The notes: a model not told the origin generated them from the sequence alone. A stretch of 64,000 bases of DNA from Allosediminivita pacifica (GCF_003054175.1 NZ_QBKN01000016.1:1-64000), one strand, 5' to 3'. Shown: positions 23,778 to 32,228, counted from the stretch's first letter. Program-made: numbers and translations.

Positions 23778-24752
23778 ATGACCGTATCCTTCACCAAACC
23801 GCTTCTTGGCGGCGCGCTGGCCGTTCTGGCCGGCCCGGCCCTTGCCGAAACCTGGGACATGCCCACGCCCTACGGCGACAGCGTCTTCCACACGCAGAAC
23901 GTCATGCAGTTCGCCGAGGACGTGGCCGAGGCCACCGACGGCGAACTCGAGATCACCGTGCATTCCGCAGGCTCGCTCTTCGCCCACCCCGAGATCAAGG
24001 ACTCCGTCCGCCGCGGCCTGGCGCCCATCGGCGAAACCCTGATGTCGCGCCTTGCCAACGAGGACCCGATCTTCGGCATCGACTCCATCCCCTTCCTCGC
24101 TGCCTCCTACGAAGACGCCGGCAAGCTCTGGGAAGCCTCGCGCCCCGTGGTCGAGGAAAAGCTCGCCGAACAGGGCCTGACGCTGCTCTATGCCGTGCCA
24201 TGGCCGGGCCAGAGCCTCTACACGCAGGAAGAGGTTGAAAGCACCGCCGACCTCGAGGGCGAAGCCTTCCGCGCCTACAACACCGCGACCGAGCGACTGG
24301 CCCAACTGATGGGCGCCGTGCCCACGCAGATCGAGACCGGCGACATCCCGACCGCCTTCTCCACGGGCCGCGTCGACGCGATGATCACCTCGCCTTCCAC
24401 GGGCGTCTCCTCGCAGGCCTGGGACTTCGTGTCGGTCTTTACCGACATCCAGGCCTGGCTGCCCAAGAACATGATCATCGTGAACACCCGAGCTTTCGAG
24501 GCGCTGCCGGACGAGGTGCAGACCGCCGTCATGGAAGCCGCCGCCAGTGCCGAAACGCGCGGCTGGGAAATGTCCTCGGCCGAGACCGCTGACCAGATCG
24601 CCACGCTCGAGGAAAACGGCATGACGGTCGCCGCGCCCTCGGACACCCTGTCGCAAGAGCTGGCCGAGATCGGTGAAACCATGACCCAGGAATGGCTCGA
24701 CGAGGCCGGCGAAGAAGGCCAGGCGGTCATCGACGCCTATCAGGGCGAGTGA
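23778..24752 (+). CDS. TRAP transporter substrate-binding protein (DctP family)
   Basis: Periplasmic solute receptor of 324 residues. A signal peptide (MTVSFTKPLLGGALAVLAGP, with cleavage after PALA near residue 24) is followed by a DctP domain: HSAGSLFAHPEIKDSVRRG, the SRLANEDPIFGIDSIPF segment, and RVDAMITSPSTGV. The conserved arginine that contacts carboxylates in this family probably lies in the central part (EGEAFRAYNTAT). The gene is first in a binding-protein, small-subunit, large-subunit, regulator operon. A strong terminator immediately follows and probably lowers expression of the membrane subunits relative to the receptor. ATG 23778 was preferred over 23718 because it begins the signal peptide. 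Confidence 0.93.
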   Translation: MTVSFTKPLLGGALAVLAGPALAETWDMPTPYGDSVFHTQNVMQFAEDVAEATDGELEITVHSAGSLFAHPEIKDSVRRGLAPIGETLMSRLANEDPIFGIDSIPFLAASYEDAGKLWEASRPVVEEKLAEQGLTLLYAVPWPGQSLYTQEEVESTADLEGEAFRAYNTATERLAQLMGAVPTQIETGDIPTAFSTGRVDAMITSPSTGVSSQAWDFVSVFTDIQAWLPKNMIIVNTRAFEALPDEVQTAVMEAAASAETRGWEMSSAETADQIATLEENGMTVAAPSDTLSQELAEIGETMTQEWLDEAGEEGQAVIDAYQGE

Positions 24753-24759
24753 TCCCCCG

Positions 24760-24787
24760 GGGGCCGGCACCGCGCCGGCCCCTTTTT
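24760..24787 (+). terminator. Intra-operon intrinsic terminator after the TRAP binding protein
   Basis: Perfect 9-bp stem GGGGCCGGC (24760-24768) / GCCGGCCCC (24774-24782), 5-nt loop, then five T residues. It lies 8 bp past the stop codon and about 50 bp before the next gene, which carries on the same operon. Confidence 0.88.
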
Positions 24788-24833
24788 CGTGGTCCCCCGC
24801 GGGCCGAACGCCCCTCGTGATCCGGAGCGCTCC

Positions 24834-25379
24834 ATGCGACGTTTCCTAGACCGGCTCTATGCTGGCGCCCTCGCGCTGGCCGCCGCCACCTTCGCCGCCA
24901 TCGCGGTGCTCGTCCTTCTGCAGGTGCTCGGACGGTTGCTCGACCGCGCCGCGCGCGCCCTGGGCGCGCCACCGCCGGGCTTCACCATCCCCTCGCTGGC
25001 CGAAATCGGCGGATTTCTCTTTCTTGCCGCCGTCTTCCTGGGCCTCGCGGGCACCTTCGCCCGCGGCGGCCACGTGCGCGTCACCCTGCTGATCCGCGCC
25101 CTGCCCGACCAGATCGGCCGCTGGCTCGCCGCGCTGGTCGCCCTTGGCGCCGCCGCCCTCGCAGTCTTCTCCACCTGGTCGAGCTTCCTGCAACTGCGCG
25201 ACAGCATTGCCTTCAACTCGGTGAGCTTCGGCATGGTCGAGGTCCCGCTCTGGATACCTCAGCTCGTCATGACGCTGGGCCTTGCGCTCTTTGTCGTCGC
25301 CTTGATCGACGCGGCAATCACCCTGATCCGGGGCGGCACGCCCGTGCATGACCTGGCCGAAAGCGGGGGGGTCGAGTGA
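24834..25379 (+). CDS. TRAP transporter small membrane subunit (DctQ-like)
   Basis: Inner-membrane protein of 181 residues with four predicted helices (about residues 10-30, 50-70, 90-115, 140-160), as in DctQ small subunits. GGFLFLAAVFLGLAGTFARGG followed by HVRV, shown here as two pieces, is the typical central motif. I chose ATG 24834 (MRRFLDR) with CCGGAGC before it; a GTG further upstream would start inside the terminator. Its TGA overlaps the ATG of the next gene by one base, which implies translational coupling. Confidence 0.9.
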   Translation: MRRFLDRLYAGALALAAATFAAIAVLVLLQVLGRLLDRAARALGAPPPGFTIPSLAEIGGFLFLAAVFLGLAGTFARGGHVRVTLLIRALPDQIGRWLAALVALGAAALAVFSTWSSFLQLRDSIAFNSVSFGMVEVPLWIPQLVMTLGLALFVVALIDAAITLIRGGTPVHDLAESGGVE

Positions 25380-26677
25380 TGGAACTCGCAACGCTTGCAC
25401 CGCTTCTTCTGGTCGTGCTCTTCGCGACGCTGGCCGCCGGGCTCTGGATCGGCTTCGCGCTGATCGCCGTGGGCCTCGTTGCGATGGTCACGGCCTCCTC
25501 TGCCCCGGCCGAGCTGGTCTTCGCCACCCGCGTCTGGGGCGGGCTGACGGTCTGGGACCTGACCTCGCTGCCCATGTTCATCTGGATGGGCGAGATCCTT
25601 GTCAGGTCGCGGCTGTCGTCGGACATGTTCGCGGGGCTCGCCCCCTTCACCCGCTACCTGCCCGGCCGCCTGCTGCACGTGAACGTGCTCGGCTGCGCCC
25701 TCTTCGCCGCCGTTTCGGGCTCCTCCGCGGCCACGACGGCCACGATCGGCCGCATGTCGGTGCCGGAGCTGACCTCGCGCGGCTACGACAAGACGCTGGC
25801 CATTGGCACGCTGGCGGGGTCGGGCACCTTCGGCTTTCTCATCCCGCCCTCGATCATCCTGATCGTCTACGGCGCCGCCACGGAACAGTCGATCGCGCGA
25901 CTTTTCCTTGCCGGTCTCGTCCCGGGGCTGATGCTGGCACTGATGTTCTCGGGCTTCATCATGGCCTGGGCGCTGCTGAACCCGTCCAAGACCCCGGACT
26001 ACGAGCCGGGCGAGGATGACGGCCAAAGCCTGCGCGCCTTCCTGCGGCTGCTGCCCGTCGTCGGGCTGATCGCCGCCGTGATCGGGTCGATCTACGCGGG
26101 CGTCGCCTCACCCACCGAGGCCGCCGTCATCGGCGTCGCAGGCGCGCTGATCCTGGCCTCGGCAACAGGCGCCATGAGCTGGCGCGGCTTTGCCGACGCG
26201 CTTCAGGCCGCCACCGTGACCACCTGCATGATCGCCTTCATCATGGCGGGTGCGGCCTTCCTGACCGTGGCCATGGGCTACACCGGCATTCCCCGCGCGC
26301 TCGCCGCCTGGATCGGCGAGATGGGGCTCTCGCCCTATGCGTTGCTCGCCGCGCTGACGGTCTTCTTCATCGTCATGGGCATGTTCCTCGACGGGATCTC
26401 CATCGTGGTGCTGACCGTGTCGATCATCCTGCCCATGGTGACCGAGGCCGGCATTGATCCGATCTGGTTCGGCATCTTCCTTGTGCTCGTCGTCGAGATG
26501 AGCCAGATCACCCCGCCGGTGGGCTTCAACCTCTTCGTGCTGCAGAAGATCACGGGCGAGGACATCCTCACCATCGCGCGCTACGCGGCGCCCTTCTTCG
26601 GGCTGCTCTGCGTGGCGGTGGCGATCCTGTCGGTCTTCCCGCAGATCGCGCTCTGGCTGCCAGGGACGCTGAACTGA
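25379..26677 (+). CDS. TRAP transporter large permease subunit (DctM-like)
   Basis: The transport-channel subunit, 432 residues with roughly a dozen hydrophobic helices. Family features visible are FLIPPSIILIVYGAATEQSI, the GVASPTEAAVIGV repeat, GMFLDGISIVVLT and EMSQITPPVGFNLFVLQ. These are characteristic of the ion-transporter superfamily fold, which uses a sodium or proton gradient rather than ATP. It overlaps by one base with the small subunit upstream (TGATG) and with the regulator downstream (TGATG). Confidence 0.94.
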   Translation: MELATLAPLLLVVLFATLAAGLWIGFALIAVGLVAMVTASSAPAELVFATRVWGGLTVWDLTSLPMFIWMGEILVRSRLSSDMFAGLAPFTRYLPGRLLHVNVLGCALFAAVSGSSAATTATIGRMSVPELTSRGYDKTLAIGTLAGSGTFGFLIPPSIILIVYGAATEQSIARLFLAGLVPGLMLALMFSGFIMAWALLNPSKTPDYEPGEDDGQSLRAFLRLLPVVGLIAAVIGSIYAGVASPTEAAVIGVAGALILASATGAMSWRGFADALQAATVTTCMIAFIMAGAAFLTVAMGYTGIPRALAAWIGEMGLSPYALLAALTVFFIVMGMFLDGISIVVLTVSIILPMVTEAGIDPIWFGIFLVLVVEMSQITPPVGFNLFVLQKITGEDILTIARYAAPFFGLLCVAVAILSVFPQIALWLPGTLN

Positions 26678-27201
26678 TGGCGGAGGACGGCAAACACGAC
26701 GTGGGCCCGGTCGTCAGCTCGGCCCACCTCGCCAACTCGGCCCTGCCCGAAGCCTCGGAGCTGGAATTCGCGCTGACCATGGCGAACCACGCCTTCCAGC
26801 GATGGATGACCCGCTGCATGGCCGCGGCCGGGGCCGAGGGCATGGCCCCGCTCGAGATCCTGATCCTGCACCTCGTGCATCACCGCGAGCGCCCCAAGAC
26901 GCTCGCGGACATCTGCCTGGTGCTCAACATCGAGGACACGCACCTGGTCAACTACGCCCTGCGCAAGCTGACCGAACGCGGGCTGATCGACACCGGGCGC
27001 AAGGGCAAGGAAAAGACGGTGAAGATCACCGCCGAAGGCGCCACCCTCTGCACCCGCTACGGCGAGGTGCGCGAGGCGATCCTCGTGCGCGGTCTCAAGG
27101 CCACCGGCGTCGATCCGGCCGAGGTCTCGCGCCTTGCAGCCCTCCTGCGGGCCATGTCGGGCAGCTACGACCAGGCCGCCCGCGCGGCCGCCAGTCTCTA
27201 G
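26677..27201 (+). CDS. MarR-like winged-helix regulator
   Basis: A 174-residue protein with a winged helix-turn-helix core (MAPLEILILHLVHHRERPK, LADICLVLNIEDTHLVNYAL as recognition region, RKLTERGLIDTGRKGKEKTV as wing; about residues 48-115). A helical dimerisation-type C-terminus ends in a Leu/Ala-rich helix. Its start overlaps the TRAP permease stop (TGATG), so it is part of the transporter operon and most likely responds to the imported solute or its product (inference). It lacks an obvious effector domain beyond the MarR fold. Confidence 0.82.
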   Translation: MAEDGKHDVGPVVSSAHLANSALPEASELEFALTMANHAFQRWMTRCMAAAGAEGMAPLEILILHLVHHRERPKTLADICLVLNIEDTHLVNYALRKLTERGLIDTGRKGKEKTVKITAEGATLCTRYGEVREAILVRGLKATGVDPAEVSRLAALLRAMSGSYDQAARAAASL

Positions 27202-27262
27202 GCGTTGTCAGCCGGGGGCCGGGTCTCCGGCAGCGCCCGCCGCGCAGGGGGCCTCCCGTTGC

Positions 27263-27496
27263 CTACTTCAGAAGATGGCTCGTGGTGTAGCCCGTCCGGG
27301 AACTGACCTCCGGCCAGGCGATGCTGGCGTTCAGCGCAGCGACGATCAGGATCACGACGGCGGCGATGGACAGATGCTGGATGACCCCGATCGAGCGATT
27401 GAGGGTCGGGGCGATTTCCCCGCATTTTCCACACAGGTCGCTTCCGGGCCGAAGCTTATGGCCACAGCTCACGCAGCGTATCAGACGAAACGCCAT
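27263..27496 (-). CDS. Small zinc-ribbon membrane protein
   Basis: A 77-residue protein with two CxxC knuckles (CVSCGHKLRPGSDLCGKCG, residues 8-26) followed by a single hydrophobic helix (SIAAVVILIVAALNASIAW, about 43-61). It resembles the many short zinc-ribbon plus one-helix proteins of unknown role. Its own transcription unit is convergent with the MarR gene. A short dyad, AAGTGG / CCACTT, lies just upstream (about 27540-27561) in the gap of about 165 bp before the next gene; I see no other gene in that gap. Confidence 0.65.
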   Translation of the reverse strand: MAFRLIRCVSCGHKLRPGSDLCGKCGEIAPTLNRSIGVIQHLSIAAVVILIVAALNASIAWPEVSSRTGYTTSHLLK

Positions 27497-27661
27497 GACT
27501 TTGAACTCACTTCAATTACATACTTGTTACACGCGATCGCAAGTGGCTTTCGTTAACCACTTCCCCCGGGGCAATACAACCGGAACGATACGCGGGATCA
27601 TTGCAGCGTTGTTCAGTAGCCCAGAGGGCACAGCGGCGGCGCGTCCCGGTTTGACCTTGCC

Positions 27662-28807
27662 CTAGGGCCTCGCCGCGGGAAGCAGTTCGAAAACGCCTTT
27701 AGCCGCATCCTCGCCGTTGATCTGAACGGTCACGCCGTGGGGGCCCGGATGCAGTCGGAAGGTGGTCGCATCGCCCTTGAGCCGGTGCGCCTTATCCAAC
27801 CGCATCGGCTCCCCCGCCTTCACACGCGTCGCCCTCAGCTTGAACACCTTTTCCGCGTCCCCGCCGGGGCGCGCGAACCGCAGGCGGTAGTCCACCATCA
27901 CCGGCAAGTCCTCAGCCGCATCCAGCACCACGGCAAACCGAAGATCCTCGCCGATCCGCGCGGCCTCCGGCATTTCCAACCGTACGCTTACGGCCCCCGC
28001 CCGGTAGCCCAGGAAATCCAGCGCCCCGCGCTCGCCGCGCTTGACCGCCGTGCGCAGCGCGTGCCGCGTCATCCAGTCGAGCTCGCGTTTCTCCTGCCGC
28101 CCCTCGGCATGCCACGCGCCCAGATGCGCCAGCACCCGATCGGGCATCACCTTCGACAGGTCGTTCATGTGGTTGGCCACCGACCGCGTCACGTAACGCG
28201 TCGGATCGGCATGTAGCATGTCGAGGAACCGAAGCGGCACCTCCGGCGGCAGCGAGATATTCCGCGCCCAGGGCAACCGCGGCCGCGTGCCTTCGCTCAC
28301 CAGCCGCCGCACGTGGTAATTGTCGTCTTCCGTCCAGCGGCCCAGCCGTGCCAGCGTCACCTCGCGATGCGCGTCGATGAAGGGTCGGATGTAGAACTCC
28401 ATGGAAAACCGCCGCGTCGCCGCGTGCAGCAGGTCGAGCGCGCGCTCGGGATGATCCATCCCGTGCCGCACCGCCAGCACACCCGGCACCGCGTGGATGA
28501 ACCGCCCGAAATCATCGTCCGTCCGTGACGCATCCAGCGGCGGGGGCATCGCCGCCTCCAGCGCCTCCGCCATGGCAGGAAACTCCGACGGCAGCCGCGG
28601 CTCGAGACAATCGGCAATCCACTCCAGCCGCTCCAGCAGCCCGCGCCCCTCCAGCCCCGCCACGACCTCCGCGTGAAAGGCGTCCCGGTCGAACCCCGGC
28701 AGCACGGCGAACTCATCCGCCAGGTCCCGCAGGGACTCGGCGTTGAACAACTGGTCGGCGAGCGAAAACCCCGCCCCGCCGCCCGTCCCGTCGGGCCCCC
28801 GCGCCAT
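27662..28807 (-). CDS. AlkC-like DNA alkylation repair protein
   Basis: Probable DNA glycosylase of the AlkC branch of the AlkD/HEAT-like family, acting on cationic alkylated bases such as 3-methyladenine. The protein has 381 residues: helical repeats to about residue 280 (RTDDDFGRFIHAVPGVLAV, LARLGRWTEDDNYHVRRLVSEG and RPRLPWARNI, listed as separate pieces), then a beta-rich C-terminal domain of about 100 residues (VRLEMPEAARIGEDLRFAV onward) that fits the Ig-like domain known in one AlkC class. It begins two bases after the stop of the SDR gene upstream, so they are co-transcribed. Confidence 0.85.
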   Translation of the reverse strand: MARGPDGTGGGAGFSLADQLFNAESLRDLADEFAVLPGFDRDAFHAEVVAGLEGRGLLERLEWIADCLEPRLPSEFPAMAEALEAAMPPPLDASRTDDDFGRFIHAVPGVLAVRHGMDHPERALDLLHAATRRFSMEFYIRPFIDAHREVTLARLGRWTEDDNYHVRRLVSEGTRPRLPWARNISLPPEVPLRFLDMLHADPTRYVTRSVANHMNDLSKVMPDRVLAHLGAWHAEGRQEKRELDWMTRHALRTAVKRGERGALDFLGYRAGAVSVRLEMPEAARIGEDLRFAVVLDAAEDLPVMVDYRLRFARPGGDAEKVFKLRATRVKAGEPMRLDKAHRLKGDATTFRLHPGPHGVTVQINGEDAAKGVFELLPAARP

Positions 28808-28809
28808 GT

Positions 28810-29589
28810 TCAGATCGTCGCGTTGGTGGCGCCGCCGTCGATCAGGATGTTCTGCCCGACGATGAAGCCCGAATGCTGCGAGCAGAGATAGGCGCACATC
28901 TTGCCGAACTCCTCCGGCGTGCCGTAGCGCCGCGCCGGGATCGTCGCCTGCCGCTTCTCCCGCGCCTCGTCCATCGAGATGCCCTCGCTCTTGGACACGC
29001 CACCGTCCAGCGCCTCGGCCCGTGCCGTGTCGTGGATGCCCGGCAGCAGGTTGTTCACGATCACCCCGTGCGGCGCCACCTGCCGCGCGGTCCCCGCGAC
29101 ATAGCCTGTCAGCCCCGTCCGGGCCGAGTTCGACAGCCCAAGCTGCGGGATCGGCGCCTTGACCGACTGCGAGGTGATGTTGACCACCCGGCCCCAGCCA
29201 CGGTCGATCATCTTCGGCATCAGTTCCGTCATCAGCGCGATCGGCGCCAGCATGTTGGCATCGAGCGCCGCGATGAAATCGTCGCGCGTCCAGTCGTGCC
29301 ACATGCCCGGCGGCGGTCCGCCCGCGTTGTTGACCAGGATGTCCACCTCGCCCGCGGCTTCCAGCACCTTTGCGCGGCCCTCTTCCGTGAAGATGTCGGC
29401 GGCCACCGCCACGACTTCGACACCATAGGCCTCGCGGATCTCCGCGGCCGTCGCCTCAAGCGCCTCCGCGCCCCGCGCGTTCAGCACGAGGTTTACGCCC
29501 GCCTCGGCCAGTGCCTCGGCGCAGCCGCGGCCCAACCCCTTGCTCGAAGCGCACACCAGTGCCCGCTTGCCCGCGATCCCAAGATCCAT
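28810..29589 (-). CDS. SDR family protein with altered catalytic YxxxK
   Basis: A 259-residue Rossmann protein of the short-chain dehydrogenase family. The cofactor motif CASSKGLGRG (residues 13-22) and NNAGG (87-91) are intact, and the serine region ITSQS (138-142) is present. The position where the catalytic tyrosine belongs reads GLSNSARTG: Ser153 and Arg157 replace Tyr and Lys. Several proteobacterial FabG-like relatives share this substitution, so it is probably a subfamily trait rather than decay, but classical oxidoreductase chemistry is doubtful. The C-terminal GQNILIDGG end is normal. The gene is first in a two-gene operon with the AlkC-like gene. The stop and the next start are two bases apart. 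Confidence 0.9.
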   Translation of the reverse strand: MDLGIAGKRALVCASSKGLGRGCAEALAEAGVNLVLNARGAEALEATAAEIREAYGVEVVAVAADIFTEEGRAKVLEAAGEVDILVNNAGGPPPGMWHDWTRDDFIAALDANMLAPIALMTELMPKMIDRGWGRVVNITSQSVKAPIPQLGLSNSARTGLTGYVAGTARQVAPHGVIVNNLLPGIHDTARAEALDGGVSKSEGISMDEAREKRQATIPARRYGTPEEFGKMCAYLCSQHSGFIVGQNILIDGGATNATI

Positions 29590-29780
29590 TGCCGGTCTCC
29601 TTCCCGTATCGTTGTGCCCCCGGCCGCGCCGGTGAACTTGGCGCCACAATCCCCCGTCTGGCCGCCGCCTTCAAGCGCGCGATCCCCTGCGTCCCGAGGG
29701 CGCCTTGCACCGCGGCCAATCGCCCGGGATAGTCGGGACAGCACGATCCGGGCCGCCCGCGCCCGAAGCCGAGGGACGCC

Positions 29781-30632
29781 ATGCAGAAACTCGCCAAACT
29801 CCTCGTCGCGACCGACCTGTCGCACCGCTCCGACCGGGCGATGCGCCGGGCCTTCGCGCTGGCCAAGGCGCACGACGCCGAGCTGATCGTGGTCAGCGTG
29901 CTCGACGACGACCTCCCCGAGGACATGATCGGCGAGCTTCACGCCCGCGCCGAGAGGAGGCTCGAAGGCATGTGCGAGACCCTGGGCCCCGGCGTCCGCC
30001 ACAGCATCGACCTGCGCAAGGGCGATCCCAGCGAGGAACTTCGCGAAGCGCAGCAGGCCCACCAGCCCGAGCTGTCGGTGATCGGCGTGCACCGCACGCG
30101 GAACTTCTTCGATGCGCTCAGGGAAACCACCATGATGCGGCTCGTGCGGCTCAGCAAGACGCCCGTCCTGCTCGCCCGCGAACCCGCCGAGGAAGCCTAT
30201 GACCAGGTCGTCGCCGCGGTGGATTTCTCGCCCGCCTGCGGCGTCGCCCTCGCGCTCGCCCACAAGCTGGCGCCCGCGGCCCAGGTCACCCCGGTTCACG
30301 CCGTCCACGTGCCCTATGCCAGCATGATGAGTTCCATGGCCCGCGGCGAGGATGAACTAACCCGTGCCTACCTGCGCGAGGCGACCGCCGAGGCCCAGGC
30401 CTGGAGCATGGCGCAACATCTGCCCAAGGGGCGTCTCGCGCCGGTCCGTGTCGCCGTCGGCGCGCCCTACAATTCGCTGCATCAGGCGGTAAAGGACGTG
30501 GGCGCGACACTCCTCTGTGCCGGCGCGCATGGGCGCGCCAGCGCAGCGCCGGCGGTGCTTGGCGCGGTGGCGAACGACCTCATGCGCGATCCGCCCTGCG
30601 ACCTTCTCATCGCCCGCCCGGGCCTGTCCTGA
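29781..30632 (+). CDS. Tandem universal stress protein (UspA family)
   Basis: A 283-residue cytosolic protein made of two Usp domains (about 1-137 and 140-283). The first begins LLVATDLSHRSDRAMRRAF and the second VVAAVDFSPACGVALALAH. The ATP-binding G-2x-G-9x-G(S/T) motif is not clearly intact in either half; the second has GAHGRASAAPAVLGAVA. It may therefore be of the non-ATP-binding type. Such tandem Usps respond to starvation, low oxygen or membrane stress. It is convergent with a small stress-like gene 13 bp downstream. Confidence 0.88.
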   Translation: MQKLAKLLVATDLSHRSDRAMRRAFALAKAHDAELIVVSVLDDDLPEDMIGELHARAERRLEGMCETLGPGVRHSIDLRKGDPSEELREAQQAHQPELSVIGVHRTRNFFDALRETTMMRLVRLSKTPVLLAREPAEEAYDQVVAAVDFSPACGVALALAHKLAPAAQVTPVHAVHVPYASMMSSMARGEDELTRAYLREATAEAQAWSMAQHLPKGRLAPVRVAVGAPYNSLHQAVKDVGATLLCAGAHGRASAAPAVLGAVANDLMRDPPCDLLIARPGLS

Positions 30633-30645
30633 AGGCCGCGCGGGC

Positions 30646-30900
30646 TCAGTCCTCGCGGAGTGCCTCTATGAGCTCGTCCTTGGTCATGTCGGAGCGGCCC
30701 TCGATGCCGATCTCCTGCGCGCGCTCGTACAGATCGTCCTTGCTCCACTCCTCGTAGGGCGGCTGCTTGCCACCCTTCTTCGAAGGCTGCTGGCTGTCGT
30801 TGGCCTTGGCATTCGTGATGCGCGCGGCCTTCTCCTTGGACATGCCCTTGTCGCGCAGTTCCTCGTACATGTCCTCGTCCTTGATCGACGGATCCGGCAT
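30646..30900 (-). CDS. Small DUF7218 / Rho-N (SAP-like) protein
   Basis: An 84-residue cytosolic protein. Its N-terminal half (IKDEDMYEELRDKGMSKEK, then AARITNA) matches a short domain seen in plant- and stress-associated bacterial proteins (DUF7218 type). The C-terminal half (WSKDDLYERAQEIGIEGRS, MTKDELIEALR) has the helix-extended-helix pattern of the Rho N-terminal or SAP nucleic-acid-binding motif. GGAG sits well before ATG 30900 (MPDPSIKD). The combination suggests a nucleoid- or RNA-associated stress protein; the function is not established. Confidence 0.75.
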   Translation of the reverse strand: MPDPSIKDEDMYEELRDKGMSKEKAARITNAKANDSQQPSKKGGKQPPYEEWSKDDLYERAQEIGIEGRSDMTKDELIEALRED

Positions 30901-30972
30901 GGCAAAGCTCCTTGTGTCTGCTGCCATCCGAACCGCGCCACCAGCGGGCAGGTTCCCGCGCCGGCCGTGCCG

Positions 30973-31338
30973 TCACGAGGTGACGAAGAACTCTTCCAGC
31001 ACGATTTTGCCGCCCGCCACGTGATAGAGGCCGATCTCGCGCGACTGCATGCGCTCGCCGCTCGCCTTGTAAGTGGCATCGATCGTGAAGATCACCGCGA
31101 AACGGTCCGGCCCATGCAGGAAAGGCCCCTCCACCTCGCCGCCGTGCACCTCGAAATTCTCGGCCCACCAGGCGTGCTTCTCGCGGATCCCGGCAAGACC
31201 CATGGCCTTGCGACCCCGGCCCATGTCGTGCGGCTCCACCGAGATGGCCTCGGACGAATAGAGCCGCCCGAGGTTCTCTTCTTCATTGCCGTCCCGGCAG
31301 CCCGCCACCAGCGCGGCGGCGATCTCTTCCAGCGTCAT
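30973..31338 (-). CDS. SnoaL/NTF2-like domain protein
   Basis: A 121-residue cone-barrel protein of the NTF2-like superfamily: LYSSEAISVEPHDMGRGRK, KHAWWAENFEVHGGEVEGP and GRFAVIFTID-like strands, ending VAGGKIVLEEFFVTS. Such proteins can be small enzymes or ligand-binding domains; the residues here do not settle it. I chose ATG 31338 (MTLEEIAAAL) because a strong GGGGAGGAG lies 4-10 bases upstream; two further in-frame ATGs upstream (31356, 31395) are weaker. It follows the outer-membrane gene on the same strand by 77 bp. Confidence 0.8.
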   Translation of the reverse strand: MTLEEIAAALVAGCRDGNEEENLGRLYSSEAISVEPHDMGRGRKAMGLAGIREKHAWWAENFEVHGGEVEGPFLHGPDRFAVIFTIDATYKASGERMQSREIGLYHVAGGKIVLEEFFVTS

Positions 31339-31415
31339 GAGCTCCTCCCCTGTCATGCACCGCACCAGAATGCGCGGCCCGCACGACAGGGGCAAGAGAC
31401 CGAGAGGTGCCGGGA

Positions 31416-32228
31416 TCAGAACCCGGCGAAATCGAGCGTGCTCAGCGGACTGCTGAACAGACCCTCGTCCTTGCCGCGGCCCATCTGCCAGCGCAGCCCG
31501 GCGCTGACGGCACCAGCGTAATCGTCCCCGTCGGTGACCCGGCCAAGCTCGCCGTAGAATTCCACGTCGGGCGACAGGTCGACGCTTCCGCCGACATAAA
31601 GCCCGGTGGCCGCGTCGTTGTCGTAGCGCGTGCGTGTCACCTCGCCGTGCAGGTCGAAGGTGCCGAAGCCCTGCTCGTAGCCCGCGGTCAGCAGGTCGGC
31701 ATAGTCGCCGTCCATGCTCAGCCGGTCCACGCCGCCATAGGCCTTGGAAATGCCCGGCACGAACTCGTAATGGCCCTCGACGCTCAGCGCGTTCATCGGA
31801 TCGTCCTCGGCGTCGTAATGCGTCACGCCGCCTTCGACGCGCACCGGACCCGCGAGGTACATGGCCTGCATCGAATAGAAGGTCGCCGGTTCGAAATCGT
31901 CATCGTCGAAGGGCACCAGCCGCCCGACGCCGACACCGAAGCTCAGCGCCCGGTCCATGTCGTAGCGGCCCAGAAGCCGGAACGAGAAGGCATCCGCATC
32001 TTCATCGGCATTCAGCCCCAGATAGCCCAGGTCGCCCTGCACCCCGAAGCCCCGGCCGAACCCGTAGCCGACATTGGCATCCACCTTGCTCAGCGAGACG
32101 GTCTGGTCGTCAAACGCGATCCGGGAATGACCGGTGTCCACGTCGAGCCCCTGAAAGCTCTGCGCGGATGCGCTGCCTGCACCGATGAGAGAAACTGCTG
32201 CCGCCGCAATGATCGGGATCTTTTTCAT
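31416..32228 (-). CDS. Outer-membrane beta-barrel (porin-like) protein
   Basis: A 270-residue exported protein with a signal peptide (MKKIPIIAAAAVSLIGAGSA, cleaved after SASA). It has many alternating amphipathic strands rich in Gly, Asp, Tyr and Phe (VDANVGYGFGRGFGVQGDLG, YEFVPGISKAYGGVDRL, GLYVGGSVDLSPDVEFYGEL) and ends with an aromatic DFAGF, as barrel proteins commonly do for BAM recognition. It is probably a 12-16-stranded porin-like barrel; the pore substrate is unknown. GGAGTG precedes ATG 32228. It diverges from an SDR gene across 245 bp that contains a long palindrome at 32393. Confidence 0.82.
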   Translation of the reverse strand: MKKIPIIAAAAVSLIGAGSASAQSFQGLDVDTGHSRIAFDDQTVSLSKVDANVGYGFGRGFGVQGDLGYLGLNADEDADAFSFRLLGRYDMDRALSFGVGVGRLVPFDDDDFEPATFYSMQAMYLAGPVRVEGGVTHYDAEDDPMNALSVEGHYEFVPGISKAYGGVDRLSMDGDYADLLTAGYEQGFGTFDLHGEVTRTRYDNDAATGLYVGGSVDLSPDVEFYGELGRVTDGDDYAGAVSAGLRWQMGRGKDEGLFSSPLSTLDFAGF

